Assembly (NCBI GenBank): GCA_029948255.1
Contig: JALIZF010001433.1
Span: forward strand, 124,001 to 188,000
Direction: 5' to 3'
Length of the DNA stretch: 64,000 bases
Origin: Telmatactis stephensoni
Taxonomy: Eukaryota; Cnidaria; Anthozoa; Actiniaria; Isophelliidae
Shown: piece by piece, positions 45,717 to 57,900 of the stretch
Position numbering within the stretch: the first letter of the stretch is position 1
Layout: the number at the start of each line of letters is the position of its first letter
Translations under genes and position numbers: made by a program
The notes under the pieces: generated by a model
Seen by the model: only the letters and a program-made list of their open reading frames with translations
Databases searched by the model: none
Told to the model about the DNA's origin: nothing

Positions 45717-46014
45717 ATGGCGTCCTCGGACCTAATGTTGACTGGGACATCTGAAAAACTAGACACAAGTGGTAAACTTTGTACTTTCTGCAATAATTCT
45801 ACCAATGGATATGATAAGTGGCTTCATGTTACAAAACAGTTTGATAAACCGTTTTTTCCTGCTCTTGGTCAAGTTCGTGGAGAGGATACCGTGTATGATG
45901 ATACAGGACGAGCTCTTGTCTGTATCGCTTGTTTCCATCATCTTCTTCGCCAATGGAGCAGCTATGAGCGACGAAGTGTTCCTTTGCCAAAAAGAGAATA
46001 CTCATTAATTGGAG
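45717..46014 (+). CDS. Cys-rich N-terminal exon (probable first exon of the giant repeat gene)
   Basis: Starts AAAGATGGCGTCC and encodes about 99 residues ending R-E-Y-S-L-I-G before the donor GTATGATG. It contains L-C-T-F-C and, about 50 residues later, V-C-I-A-C-F-H-H, a CxxC...CxxC pair likely to bind zinc, followed by W-S-S-Y-E-R-R. The exon ends one base into a codon. The next convincing acceptor on this strand (49697|49698) supplies exactly the missing two bases to give Glu, in frame with the coiled-coil exon there. I therefore propose it as exon 1 of the 49.7-64 kb gene. Alternative: a separate short gene read through to 46112. The zinc-like fold is not assigned to a named family. Confidence 0.6.
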
Positions 46015-47494
46015 GTATGATGTTGTATAGGTGCAGAAAGCTAACGCATGGCCGTGGTATACTGGTTTGTAATCAGTTAGATCCAAGTCTAAAATACTGT
46101 AAATATTTTTGAATTTGTTGTCTTACATATGAATGCTGATTCGTCGTAAACTTTCAGCTGGGATCAAAGCTGGGACGAGGAGAGGTTTAGGTAATAACAT
46201 TTTGTGCAGACGCATGGTAACCTATGAGATTCTAGAACGAAAGATCGAAGCGAATTTCCCCCCTAGTCCATATCCTCAACTGATTTGCAAAATGGTCGTA
46301 TGTTGAGAATCATAGATTATTATTATTATAGTGTTCGAAAAAACTTGATTAGATTTGTAGTGGTCCAGAAGATAATGTTCCCTTCATCGTCTTTCAAAGT
46401 GCTATAGACTGAACCACAATGATCAAAACTTCTTCTTTTTCAAGTGTTCTCAATAAAAGTTGTCTATGTAAACGGTAGGGAACTTTTATTACAAAACACG
46501 TAAGATCTCGCTGAGCCATAAATACAAGCAATTCTCACATTATTTTGTTTACGATTGAAAGTTGAAAATAGAATTATATCGTTCGACCGGCTCATTGTTT
46601 TCCAAATATAAGAATAAATCGTTTAAAAATGTTTACTTTTTTGACATGTTGAAAAAATTCCAACTACTAAACGTCTAAAGAGCAAAAATACAAATCTTTT
46701 CCTTTGATCTTTATTCGTTGCCCGTTTGTGTGATTAAATTTTATTTCCTGATTGGGAACCAATATATGCTAAAATCTCTCTGATATAAACGTGAATCAGT
46801 TTAGACGCTTTTATATTTATTCTTGGTATTTAATTTGTTTTTCCCTTTTTAGTGCAAATAGAATTATATTTCTACGTGATATCGTTATCGTATTAGTGAA
46901 CAAGATTAACAACTTAGCCTCCAGCAAATATTACTTTAAACTTCAGACATATTGTATATTAAATGCTGTACGGATAAGTACGTTGATCATAAATAATAGA
47001 TTCGATAAAATGCTTAATGTTCTGCGCGGAGTAACAAGTGTGACCGTGAGAAAATGGCGCGAAAATTAAATGATCCATTTTGAATCGTAGATTGTTTGCA
47101 TAGTTTGTTTTCGTTGCTGTTGTTTCGCCGCGTGGTTTCATCAGTGCTCCATCTTAACATGTCTAGTGCCCAGTTGGTGGGCAAAAAACGAGGATGTATT
47201 CAAGTTTAAGTTTATTGAAAAAATATGCACATGTGCAACTCACATATTCTATTGACCGGCATGTAGATAATGAGAACCAATCTAGCCGGCTGGTCAGTGG
47301 TAAACTGTGGGTTTAGTTGAAACAGAAACAAACAACTGTTTTAATCCTAAAACTTTAAGAGACCTCAAAGAAAATGCTGAATTTTAACTTGTTCAAACTT
47401 TGTCTACTCTCCCGTATTTGGCGGTACCTGCCGGGTAAATAAACATACGCGGTTGCCTAGGAGACCGTTGACTTTGATGAAAGAACTTCCTGTG

Positions 47495-47825
47495 ATAGAG
47501 TGGATTTCGTATGACTTTGAAAAACTACGGCACGGATTGTGCCGTGCTGTGTCCGTGTCCGTGCCGTGCCGCGTTTGCTTGTTTTGATTGGATCACTCCA
47601 AAAGCACGACGGTATTCGGGAATTGTGATTGGTTAGCTAAAAAAAGCCATTCTCCGTGCCGTGACCGTACCGTGTGTCGGTGTTTTGATTGGTTCAGGCA
47701 GTACAGTGTGACCGTGTTCTTAAATGGTGATTGGTCAAAAGGAAAGAAAGGCGAGGTTCCGTACCGTGGCCGTGTCGTGTTGTGACCGTGCCGTGGTTTT
47801 TCAAAGTCATACGAAATCCACTCTA
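47495..47825. mobile_element. MITE-like element rich in CCGTGCCGTG
   Basis: The ends TAGAGTGGATTTCGTATGAC + TTTGAAAAACTACGGCACGG and CCGTGGTTTTTCAAAGTC + ATACGAAATCCACTCTA are inverted repeats of about 38 bp. Flanking CTGTGA and CTGTTA may be a mutated target duplication. The inside repeats CCGTGCCGTG-type units and TTTTGATTGGTTxxxxC blocks several times. About 330 bp, non-coding. Confidence 0.8.
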
Positions 47826-48720
47826 CTGTTATGCAATAAACTTATCCACTGGATAAGAATGTATGAAACAGATAGCGCCATCCATCTATTGTGTAGCCGT
47901 ACCTGACTAGTTTTATATTTTTTGATTTTTTGATCAATAAATAAAAATAAAGCATCGATTTGGGGTGAGGGAAAATAGTTATTTATTGGGTCTCAAGCCC
48001 ATGATTAAATGAAAAATATTCGGTATGAATTCCAAAGACGTGGTATAGTGAAAAGGCAGCTATTGTGTGCAGCTTGTATTATTATTTATTGCTTAGTAAT
48101 AAACAGACAGCGAACAGAAAGAATTTGAAGTTTGATAATTAAGATATAACGGAAGCATATTGTATAGAATTTACGAAGGAGAATATGAAAAAGAAAAGGC
48201 AAAAATTAAATACCTCAGTTTTAATAATACTGGTCAACTTTTTATATCGTTGACTCCTTAAGGAAGTTTTTAACTTCTTGATAAAGTGTCAGTTTATAAC
48301 TATTTCAATAAAGTATATTATGTAGCATATTATTTTGACCTTTATATGCCTGAGTTTATAGAGATAAATTTAGAAATCAGAAGTCATTAATAAATTAGAG
48401 TGCACTGTCACGTGACAACGATTATGGACTAAAGTCGATCCAGCGGTGACGACTTCTAAAGAGTCCTTGTCGATATGTCACAACCAAATCATCTCTGTCT
48501 AGAAATTGACGAAGAAACGTTAGGGTATTGCTTCGTGAGAGTTGGAACTTTTCTTCATATTGCAAGATTGTAGTTCCTTGTGAAGGTTAGATCACCTGTC
48601 CTGAAGTCTTTGCTCGTTTATAAATGCATTTACATACATATTTGTTATTACTCAGTGATCATAAGCATTATGTGTCTAGCCTTCCTATACTTGGAAGGCA
48701 CAAATAATAGTTACATATAG

Positions 48721-48990
48721 TTTTTATTCACCTTGTATATAGAGTTAGATAATTTCGTTAATGTATGTATAACCTAAATACCTAAAATCTTGATCCATCT
48801 TGTATTCATAGAAGCTAGATCATTTCATTAATGCATGTATAACCTAAATACCCAAAATCTTTATTCATTTTGTATTTAGAGAAGTTAGATCATTTCATTA
48901 ATGCACTGATATATAACCTAAATACCCCAAATCCTTAATCACTTTGTATTCATAGAAGGTAGATTGCACTACCCTAAATACCCCCAAAAA
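48721..48990 (+). repeat. Minisatellite, about 72-75 bp unit, 3.5 copies
   Basis: The unit begins TTTATTCACCTTGTAT and includes TAGATCATTTCATTAATGCA and ATAACCTAAATACC. Successive copies differ by a few bases and small indels, and the last is truncated. Confidence 0.9.
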
Positions 48991-49438
48991 TCGTTAGAAA
49001 ATCTTCCTGTCGCAATATTAATAAAGCGTTTCACCGAACCTTTATTGAATGTTAATGAAAATATTATTCTTTGACTTCATTTTTTATTATTTTTAACGGA
49101 AAACAAAAGTCTTTTGAGTTAAATGTAAGAATTTCCTCATATTACTTTTTTAATTATTAGCCTTAAAATCTATCCCCTTATTCATTGTTCTATTCCACAT
49201 ATTATTATTCTGTCGATATTTAGTTTGTATACATGGCACTTAGGCTGTATTAATTGCAATCTGTTGTGAATGCGCATATATTATCAGGTAATGTGTAAGA
49301 TTACTACACACTGTTTGCAGAAGGTTAAGACATTTTTTTCTGGGAGGGGTAATTATCTATTGGGTCATATTAATTTAGATTGTTTTTATAGTTTTAGTTC
49401 CAGATGTATAGCTACCATGTAGAAAAGCTGGAATAAAC

Positions 49439-49467
49439 CATTATTATTATTATTATTATTATTATTT
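49439..49467 (+). repeat. ATT microsatellite
   Basis: About nine ATT units in non-coding DNA, 230 bp before the coiled-coil exon acceptor. Confidence 0.92.
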
Positions 49468-49697
49468 TGGAAATGAAGAACAAGGAGAATAATTTACACC
49501 CATATGTAGAAATCTCATTTACCTAAACATTTCCATAAGCAGTGTTTTAACATTTGCATTTGCATGTTTTGATATTTTGAGACTAGTAGCTTGCAATAGA
49601 ATCATTTTCTATGAGCGCGCGTCTCCAAAGTTAGGTATCACATACTACTACTATGGTGTCACGCACAGCATGTAACGGTATTCATTTTTCTCCACAG

Positions 49698-51920
49698 AGG
49701 AAAAGCTATCCAATTTCCAAATCAAAAGAGAGGAGGAGATCAGAAAAGAAGCTGAACTCAAGCTCAAAGAAATTAAACTTCGGGAAGAAAAGATTAGAAA
49801 GGAAGCTCAGGAAAGATTGGAACACTATAGAAGACGTGAGCAACAAATCAGAAAAGAGGCTGAAAAACGCCTTTTAGAAGAAGGGGAACAACTCGAAGAG
49901 ATCAAGCGGGAAGCAGAAAGGCAGCTAAAGGAAGAAAAAGAGTACGAAGAGGAACTAAAGCAGTCTCTGGAAGAGGCAATTCGTTTAGAAAGGGAGAAAG
50001 GTGAATACATCAGAAGAGAAGCAGAACGCCTGTTGAGAGAAGAAATACTTTTAAGCTCACAAAAACCAACACCAAACATCAGAACAGAATTTCTTATTCA
50101 ATCGCCACAAGGAAGAGCTTATGATCAAGTAAACCACGACTTTGACCAAGACTTTGACACTAAGACAGATGAACTTGGTGTCAACATGAATCCATCCAGG
50201 TCCAAGAAGATGGAGTACGACCCAGAAACTGGGTGCTACCGAAGGATTGTCCCTTTGGATTTTAGTGAACAAAAGGTGGAAGACATCATACAAACAGAAA
50301 TGAAGAAATCGTCGGTCAAAGTGAAGTTACGCTCTGATCAACCAGCGTGGAAGAGAGCAGAGGAAAAAGAGCAAGGCTCCAACCCAGATTCATCCCTTGG
50401 AGACCTTACTCTGGAAGCAAAGAAGGATAAAGCAGATACGACACCGCACTACCTCTCAGGGGACAGTATCAAAACTGAGTATCAATTTACAACTAAGGAT
50501 GAAATCCAGACAGAATCAAGTCCTGGCGCACAAGAGAAAAATGGTGAATTTGCAGATGAAGATATTAGAAAGGCCTGGAGAAGCAATAAAAGCAAAATTC
50601 GATGAGGATAGATTGAAGTTTGAGCGAGAAACAGGTGATGTGACGATGAAGTGAACCAACAAAGAGGTCGTATGAGCGCCGTCGATCCCGAGACGACCCC
50701 GAGAAAAAGAAAGCGAGAGAGGATTATACAAGAGAACGATCGATGTCGCTTGAAAAGAAAATCAAAGACATGGAAGAACGAAGGGCTAGGATGCTTCGAC
50801 GCTCATCTGGAGAAGTTCACGACGATGATTCAGTGAAGATTACGAGAACCATAATAACTGAAACTTCGACCACCAAAGACGATGAAAATACTGAGAGTAG
50901 CTCAAGAGATGAAACGCGAAACAGAAGGCTTAGAAGTCGTGAAGAACGTACCAGACGCCGATTGGCCTCGGAAGGTCTTGCTTCCGAGTCAAAGCACGAT
51001 AACAAATCGAAAGCGCCACAAATGAAAAGTTCCGGAGTAAAGCTAGAGCTTCGTGGTTCAGGGTATGGGTCGAACGACATTCATGATGGTTATGCGGGTC
51101 ATGAAGATGATGATATTACATTTACTGTTAAAAAGCCAGCAGAGAAAATAGACGAGGCAGAATCCGATCAAGAGAAAGTTACTACGCATACAAAGACTAC
51201 CACAACTGTGTCCCTTTCAGGCTCTTTGATTGATGAACCTAATGTATGGGCCCGCACAAGGACTGATGGTACAGATGACATAACCTTTGAAGTCAAGGAC
51301 AAGGCACATAAAAAAGACGACGAACAGGAAACCAAGGATGAGAAGCCACCAAAAGAAGACCGCGTTCAAGAAGAAGATGGTCAAAATACAAGAGTCTGAA
51401 CCTGTTCACAGTCAATTCCTTGACGATTTTACCCAACAAGAGGCAGAAGACATTGTTTTCACTGTTAAAAAGACAACAACTACTACAACAACTAAAACCG
51501 GAAAGGAAAGAAGATGAACCACCCAAATTTACTAAAAAAGAAATAGTCCTGGAAGAAAGATCTTTTGATCCTAACACAGATCTTATAAGCTGGGAAGAGG
51601 ACACTACTGATTCTGGTGATAAATCTATCTTCAAAGATGCAGAGCCTCCCAAAAAAACCCAACCGTTCACTGCTGACTCTAAATACAAAGGGTCTTTAGC
51701 TCGATCCGAGCTCAGCCGAGATCAAGAGCTTCGTAAGAAAAGAGAACTAGTCGCAGCAGATTCTCCTGACGGATATAAAGGTTCGTTAGGACGAACTCCC
51801 TTAGATCGCCCTGTAATACTTCATGATATCGAGTCTGACTCTCACGAAGAACAACCTGTTGAGCCACAAAAGGAAAACCAAGTAGAGAGTTCTGAACCAC
51901 AGACAAGTCCAATGGAAGAG
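49698..51920 (+). CDS. 2.2 kb coiled-coil exon with four +1 frame breaks
   Basis: Opens with about 110 residues of continuous helix (E-E-K-L-S-N-F-Q-I-K, then K-E-A-E-R-Q-L-K-E), followed by Y-D-P-E-T-G-C-Y-R-R. Further on are two D-D-I-T-F-x-V-K pieces, one D-I-V-F-T-V-K piece and a twin Y-K-G-S-L-A-R / Y-K-G-S-L-G-R motif before the donor at 51921. The coding frame moves on by one base at about 50574 (CC), 50649 (AA), 51379 (GG) and 51494 (AAAA). Dropping one base at each site gives exactly 2 + 739x3 bases, which matches the phases of both flanking exons. Confidence 0.82.
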
Positions 51921-54900
51921 GTACGTTTTTACTTGTTAAATATGCGAAAGTTGACTTGAAAGTGAGGTAAAGGGGAAGTGATGGGACAGAGAAATAGCTG
52001 ATATCGTTACACTCCAGTTGTAACTATGTACAAAAGTACACGAAATGCACAGAAACCTTTGCTCAAAGTCATTGAAGTGTAATGTCAATATCAGCTTTAA
52101 GACAAAAGACTCTTCATAAAATTTCCTCCATTCCATTCATTGCAGCCCTTTTGTTCCTCATTTTCATTGATTTGGCTTTTCTTATCATCAATCGTGTTCT
52201 TTATGAAATATATGACAGTAATGAACCACTTGACCTTTACAAAATGAACTTGAATCTTTTTTAATGAATAAACCTATTTTCAGTTGGCATACAAAAGGAG
52301 ACTAGCAAATGAACTAGTTGAGGCGGTATCAGTGTATAAGATACAACAAGGGATGAATGGGAATTAGTAACCGAAAAAATGGATATAGCTTACTAAACTT
52401 ACTAAACTATAACTGAAGTTATCTCCTTAATTTACGGTGTTACAAGTTTCTATTTATCTCTTATTTGATTTTGGCATAGCTTGTAAGCTAAACATTTTCA
52501 CTGTTTTTTCTCCAAAGACATCTAAACTCAAAGTTAATACTTTATTTAATTTTTTGTTTTGTTTTGTTTTAACTGCGAGTAGCGGAACATTTTCACACGG
52601 TCTTTTTTTTCGTCAAGTCGTTTCCATAATTTCTCTCTTGTCTTAATGCTACATGGGGTATAAATATGGCTGTGAACTTTTTCCTGTAGTTATTTTAAAC
52701 TTCATCTGATTGGCTTAATAGAAACCAACTTTTAATTATTCATATTATAGATAATTGTCTTAGCGTTCAACCTCAGTTGTTTTGAAGCATTGATTCTGTC
52801 TCTGTGACTCAATCAAATTTTCCCATGTTTTAGATGAGTTTCTATCTTTTAATCAAACTTTTCCAAATTGTGCTTCGATCATCTTTGTGATATTGTCCTG
52901 GAAAGTGTTGATGCTGTGATATTAGGATATCAAATTTGTTCAAAGTTTGAAGAACTTTTTATGTCACAATGAGTCGGGCAATAGTTTGGCATTTGACAAG
53001 TCCACCGATCTCCACTACCAGAAGAAGAAAGGTTTGTAAGAATTAACTCAAGACGTTTTTGGTATTTAAATTAATTTGCAGTACGTATATGCACTTGGCT
53101 TCGATCGTATTTATGCTAACTTTGAGTTTTTGCCGGATTGATATTTTGATCAAGCAGGTTTTGATCTTCGCGGGACAGCATTGTGTCGGAGAGTTGGCAT
53201 TTTCACATGTAACCAAACATTCTAGAAACCTAAAGGAAAACGAATTTTATCGTCAGCACTATCTGACATTATTCCAGAATTGTCTCTAATCTGACATTAT
53301 TCCGAAATTGTCTATAATTTGTACAGGTAGTTTGTCGGTATACTTTGTTTGACAGTCCTGTGCAAGGTTTATCGACCGAATAAATATGCAAATATTCCAA
53401 ACAACGTTTGCATATATTTTAGATATAATACATTGAGGAGGTCGGATTAGTGATGTAGGACTTCTAACCACCATTAATTGCTGACCTAAAAATATAATCC
53501 GGTTTTCAGTGTAGGAGGTAGTTTCAATTTTGACGCAAACGTTTTCTTCATAAGTGGCTGTAATATAAAGAGTTTCTTTGGTCAATTGTTTGCGTGATGC
53601 AGTGATTAAGGGCTTTTTTATATTGAAGTAATTACTAATACAACACAGTGGAATGCGATAATTATCTCCAAAAATCAATTCACCACAAGGACGGTACTGT
53701 TACTAATGTATCGCTGAAGCGAGAATTGTAAGAACTTTAGACGAACTATAATGATAATGTTTAGCACTTTTATTGCGCAAATATCCATATGAGTGAAATA
53801 TGATCAAATGCCCATGAAATCCTAATACACTCTCACAAACACTCCTTACTACATTTAGTATTCTAAACACCCAGTACTAACTTAACTCACGATGGAGGGG
53901 TGGAGGACTCGGCGGACAAAAACCCTCGGAGCGAGGGAGAAAATGAACGAACTAACAAACCCAACTCACATGAAGTACCCCGTCCAGAAATCGAATAAGG
54001 TCTACCAAACGGTCACCCTTGCTCACTCCACTGTGCAAACTCTTTCAAAAATGCTCTTCCCTTTGCCCTGTATGGTGGCTTTGTGTGTGAGCTTGTGCTT
54101 CCTTTTTTATCAAACGTTTTACTTCCCGCTGGCAGAGTCTCCTTTTCGTCCTTGTTTGTGAGAAAAAAGAAGTCTCTGCCAGCAGGAATGTTTTGACTCG
54201 TACTTGTTTATGATAAGGTCAAATTCTAATAGAAAAATAGATGAATTTGTACTTCATTGACAAAATGGGTTGTTTATGAAAAAGTAACATAATGTTAAGA
54301 TAACAGTGGTCAATAGAAAAAAACGAGGTTCATTGTTGAGAGGGTAGGAAAAGCGTTGGTGCTCTAAACCCCGATTCAGACACCATACCAGCCATGTGTC
54401 GTATCAAATGGTACGGAGACACCACTAGCAGGGATAAGGGTCTCCGTAGGAGGAGGGTAGATATGGACGACAAACCTGGAAAAAGAAGATTCGTCGTATT
54501 GGGAATGTTACAATACATTTTTGCCCTTATCCACTTTTATTTTCCTAGTATTCTGGTCAGGAGTTTGAAGCTCCAGTCATTGCTTCTCGCTATCAAGAAA
54601 AAGCCGCAAACGATGAACGCCGAAAACGACAAATGGAAATCGAAGAGAAACAGAGACAAATCATGGAGAAACAAAAACGTGCAAGTGTCAAACGACGAGA
54701 GAAGCCTGGAACTACCAGTAAGAGAGAAGACAGCACTCCTACTCCATCAGAATCAAGTGATACAGTTGACGACTTAAAAGAAAAGCGACGATCTCTTCTC
54801 ATGATGTGGGAATCATTCGCCGATGGTGAAGGACCTGGACCTGAAAACAAGCAAGAAAATGACGAAAAACAAAAGTCATCTTTTGGTTATGAGAAAATGA

Positions 54901-57900
54901 TGACAGAAGCCGCAGACTCTGACGTAAGTTTGACTGCAATTGTTTGAATCATGAACACACAAACAGAGTATATAAAGGTAAAGCACCAGTATTTTATCTC
55001 TCCACATTTTGAATTGTACACATAGAAGACATAGAATATTAGAATGTAGTGGTATTGTGTGTGAGAGTACAGTGTTCCCCAATTAGTGCGCAAGCGTACA
55101 TTGAACGCTTAAATAAACAGTTGTTTTTTTATTTCATTTTATATTTCATTTATTTATTTTATGAAACACTTACGTAAGTACAATCGAATTTTACGAAAAT
55201 AATGTTGATATTTGAAAGGCTGATGTAATTCACCCACACGATAACACATAAATAAATAGCACCAAAAACCCTTGCGCCTCCAGTCGCCCACAGGAACTCG
55301 ATACTTTAGAAATGAAATAGAAAAACAAGCATAAGTGTATAAGCAGTTTTAAAATGCATCAGCCTTTTCTTTTGTTTGTTTGTTTGATTCTTTTATTTCT
55401 ATCTTTTAATTTTTATGTTTTGTGTATTTTTATTTTTGCGTTGACCATGCCAAGTAGTTGTTTGTGTTGAATAATTTATGATTTTGTAAGTTAATCTTAC
55501 GATTTCCGATAGCAGTCATATGTGGGAAACCATCAATGCAAATATTTATCTAACGTATTTTACCTGAGGCATTTTCTAGGAAACTCTATATTTTGTTTTG
55601 ACTCTTGAGCGCGGTAATGGACATGTAAGAAGAGCTAAACCCGACGTCTTGTATAAACTAATGGAAGTCACTTTAGGATAGTTTCTCATATATCACGTTA
55701 TGTTCTCCATTGCATCGTAGGAATAAAATAAAATAAAATGAGAAAGAGAACGGGCGACAAAAGGGAAGGGAAGTCGAAAAGGCAAGTTTGAGGATGGTGG
55801 AAAAGAAGAAGAAGAACGAAGGGGGGAAAGGAACGTGATAAAAGTATCCAAAAAAGTCAAAATATTAAAACGACGCTCACAGGAATCAAATGACTTTGTT
55901 TTCGAAAAGTGTTAGTTGATTTTATATCCAAGATTATTGACATTTTGAGAATTTTGCTTGTAATATCGTAATCAGTCTTGATTCTTAGTCCAGTTTTGTG
56001 TAAGGGTACCCGAGAGAATGTATACGTAGCAAACTTTCTTTTAGATTATGTTATTATTAGTCAACTTGTCGTGGTTTGTACATGGATATCTTATGATATC
56101 CTTGCAGTACTGTCGATGAAAAGATATTAATTAGTGTCTTCTGCCACATGCTGATTGAAAACAACCTAAATATCCCAGGCTTGTAGCATAATAGTTATGC
56201 TACCTCACAAGGAGATAAATGAGCTTAACTTTAATTTGAGCTCTACACCGAAGACACGAAGACACAGTTGGAGTAGCAGAGAATGTAATGTTTTATGATG
56301 ACATAAACCCTATACATATTACTAAGTTTTAATAATCAACTGAACGAGACTATTCATTTAGAGATTATTTACCAAACCTGCCTCGTCTCATCCCGAGCTT
56401 TTAAATCCAATGAGTCAACAGAAAAGACAGGAAACTGTAGAATGATTACAACACATTTTATTGCCGAAATGTTTGATATTCACTATCGGTTAAAAATTCG
56501 ATCGTATGCTTCTTAGTAGTTATTAATAATAGATAAGTTAAACTGATAAACGACAGTGTTGACAACGTTAAAGACCAGTTGGAATGTATTTATCGATTAA
56601 CTTTTGATCGATCGTGTTGATCAGTGACATGGAACCACTTTCCAAAAGTTCGCTAAACTTTCACAGTTTTCATTTTTCTTGTCTGTCCACATCGAAATTC
56701 CTCTTTTCAAATAACTGGCTCGCTATTCTTCTAAATTGCCATTTAATATCTGTTCCATGTTTGTACATTTAAACGGTACTTTATTTTAGAACGAGTAATA
56801 AATGTTGGCGTTCCACTCCAGTAGGTATCCTTTGTAATTTATTCTCAAGAGGAATACGAATAATCAAATGAGGTCTTGTAAGATTTCACCTCAATCCAAA
56901 GGTTTTAGATCTACAGTGTTCGCCTCTCTTGGGATTGCTATAAAAAGTTTGCAAAAGTTTATATTCGAGAGAATGTGTGACAGGGTTAATCTGATTACAC
57001 ATGCGCGATAAGGACTTCCACACTAGCGCTGCGAACTCACTTGCCGCTATGTTTGTGGTTTAGCAAACTTGACTTTTCTAATAGTCGTCAATTTCTCGTT
57101 TTTACAGCCAAGTATTTTAAGTTCTGGTGTTGTAGACTACAGGACAATGGATGTCGAGGAAGAAAATGAAGAGCCACGGTCTCGTCTGATCGAAATTGAT
57201 GAACACCACAAGCTAAATGATGACGAACTTAAATGGGAGCGCGCTGGTCAGTTCCAGCCTGGTCGACTAAAAACTAAGTTTCATGACTTGGAACAAGAAG
57301 AACCCTGTGCTGATAATATCGTATTTGAGACCAAGAAAACTTGGAAAGGTTTAAATAATAATATACCCGAAGAAACAACGACTAGTTATCGTATCGAGCA
57401 GCGATACAACTACCAGTCACCAGTGGAGGAAGATCAAAGGTACACACATTATGAAATCTGCATCATGTTTATTTAAAGCTAGTTATCTCTGTTATATTGA
57501 TTTTACGTTTTATACTCATGCTCTTCTCAGACCGGTGTATTTTGTATTACATTTCGCTCTCAGAGCAACCCTTGCCTATATGGCATAATATTATATATTG
57601 CACACTCTTGGCTCTTTCTCAATATTGAATTTAGTTTTAATTTTTGTGGTTGCTTGATTTAACAATTCATCACAGATGGTCAACGTTTACTGATTTACAT
57701 TAAAATGGCTGCTAGTCTGCTTATTGAGCATTTGTTTCTATTTCTTGTTTCATTTCTCGCAATTTCGCCTATCTCGTTGGCATGGCGTTGTAATAGCTTA
57801 TTTATTATTATTGACAGCAAATTTTCCATCATGGTAACAAATTATGGGACAAATTATAAGCAGAAATGAACAACAATACTGTACCATGCTTTATAGCTCT

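Larger units (their letters stand above)
46015..49697 (+). other. Proposed first intron of the repeat-protein gene
   Basis: 3.7 kb without exons. It contains the CCGTGCCGTG element (47495-47825), a copy of the palindromic repeat at 47827, a 72-75 bp tandem repeat (48721-48990) and an ATT microsatellite (49439-49467). Confidence 0.55.

Noticed and set aside
48721..48990. CRISPR-like array
   Set aside because: Tandem units without unique spacers, in eukaryotic intronic DNA.
50397..50836. Separate short genes in the overlapping frames
   Set aside because: They are pieces of the same exon seen across +1 shifts; the joined reading matches composition and exon phase.
49698..51920. Programmed +1 frameshifting as the explanation of the frame breaks
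   Set aside because: Sites share no slippery heptamer or stop-codon context, and six independent events in one gene are far less likely than single-base insertions in the assembly.
53892..54161. 89-codon open frame between coiled-coil exons
   Set aside because: Lies in an intron, no homology recognised, no splice support.
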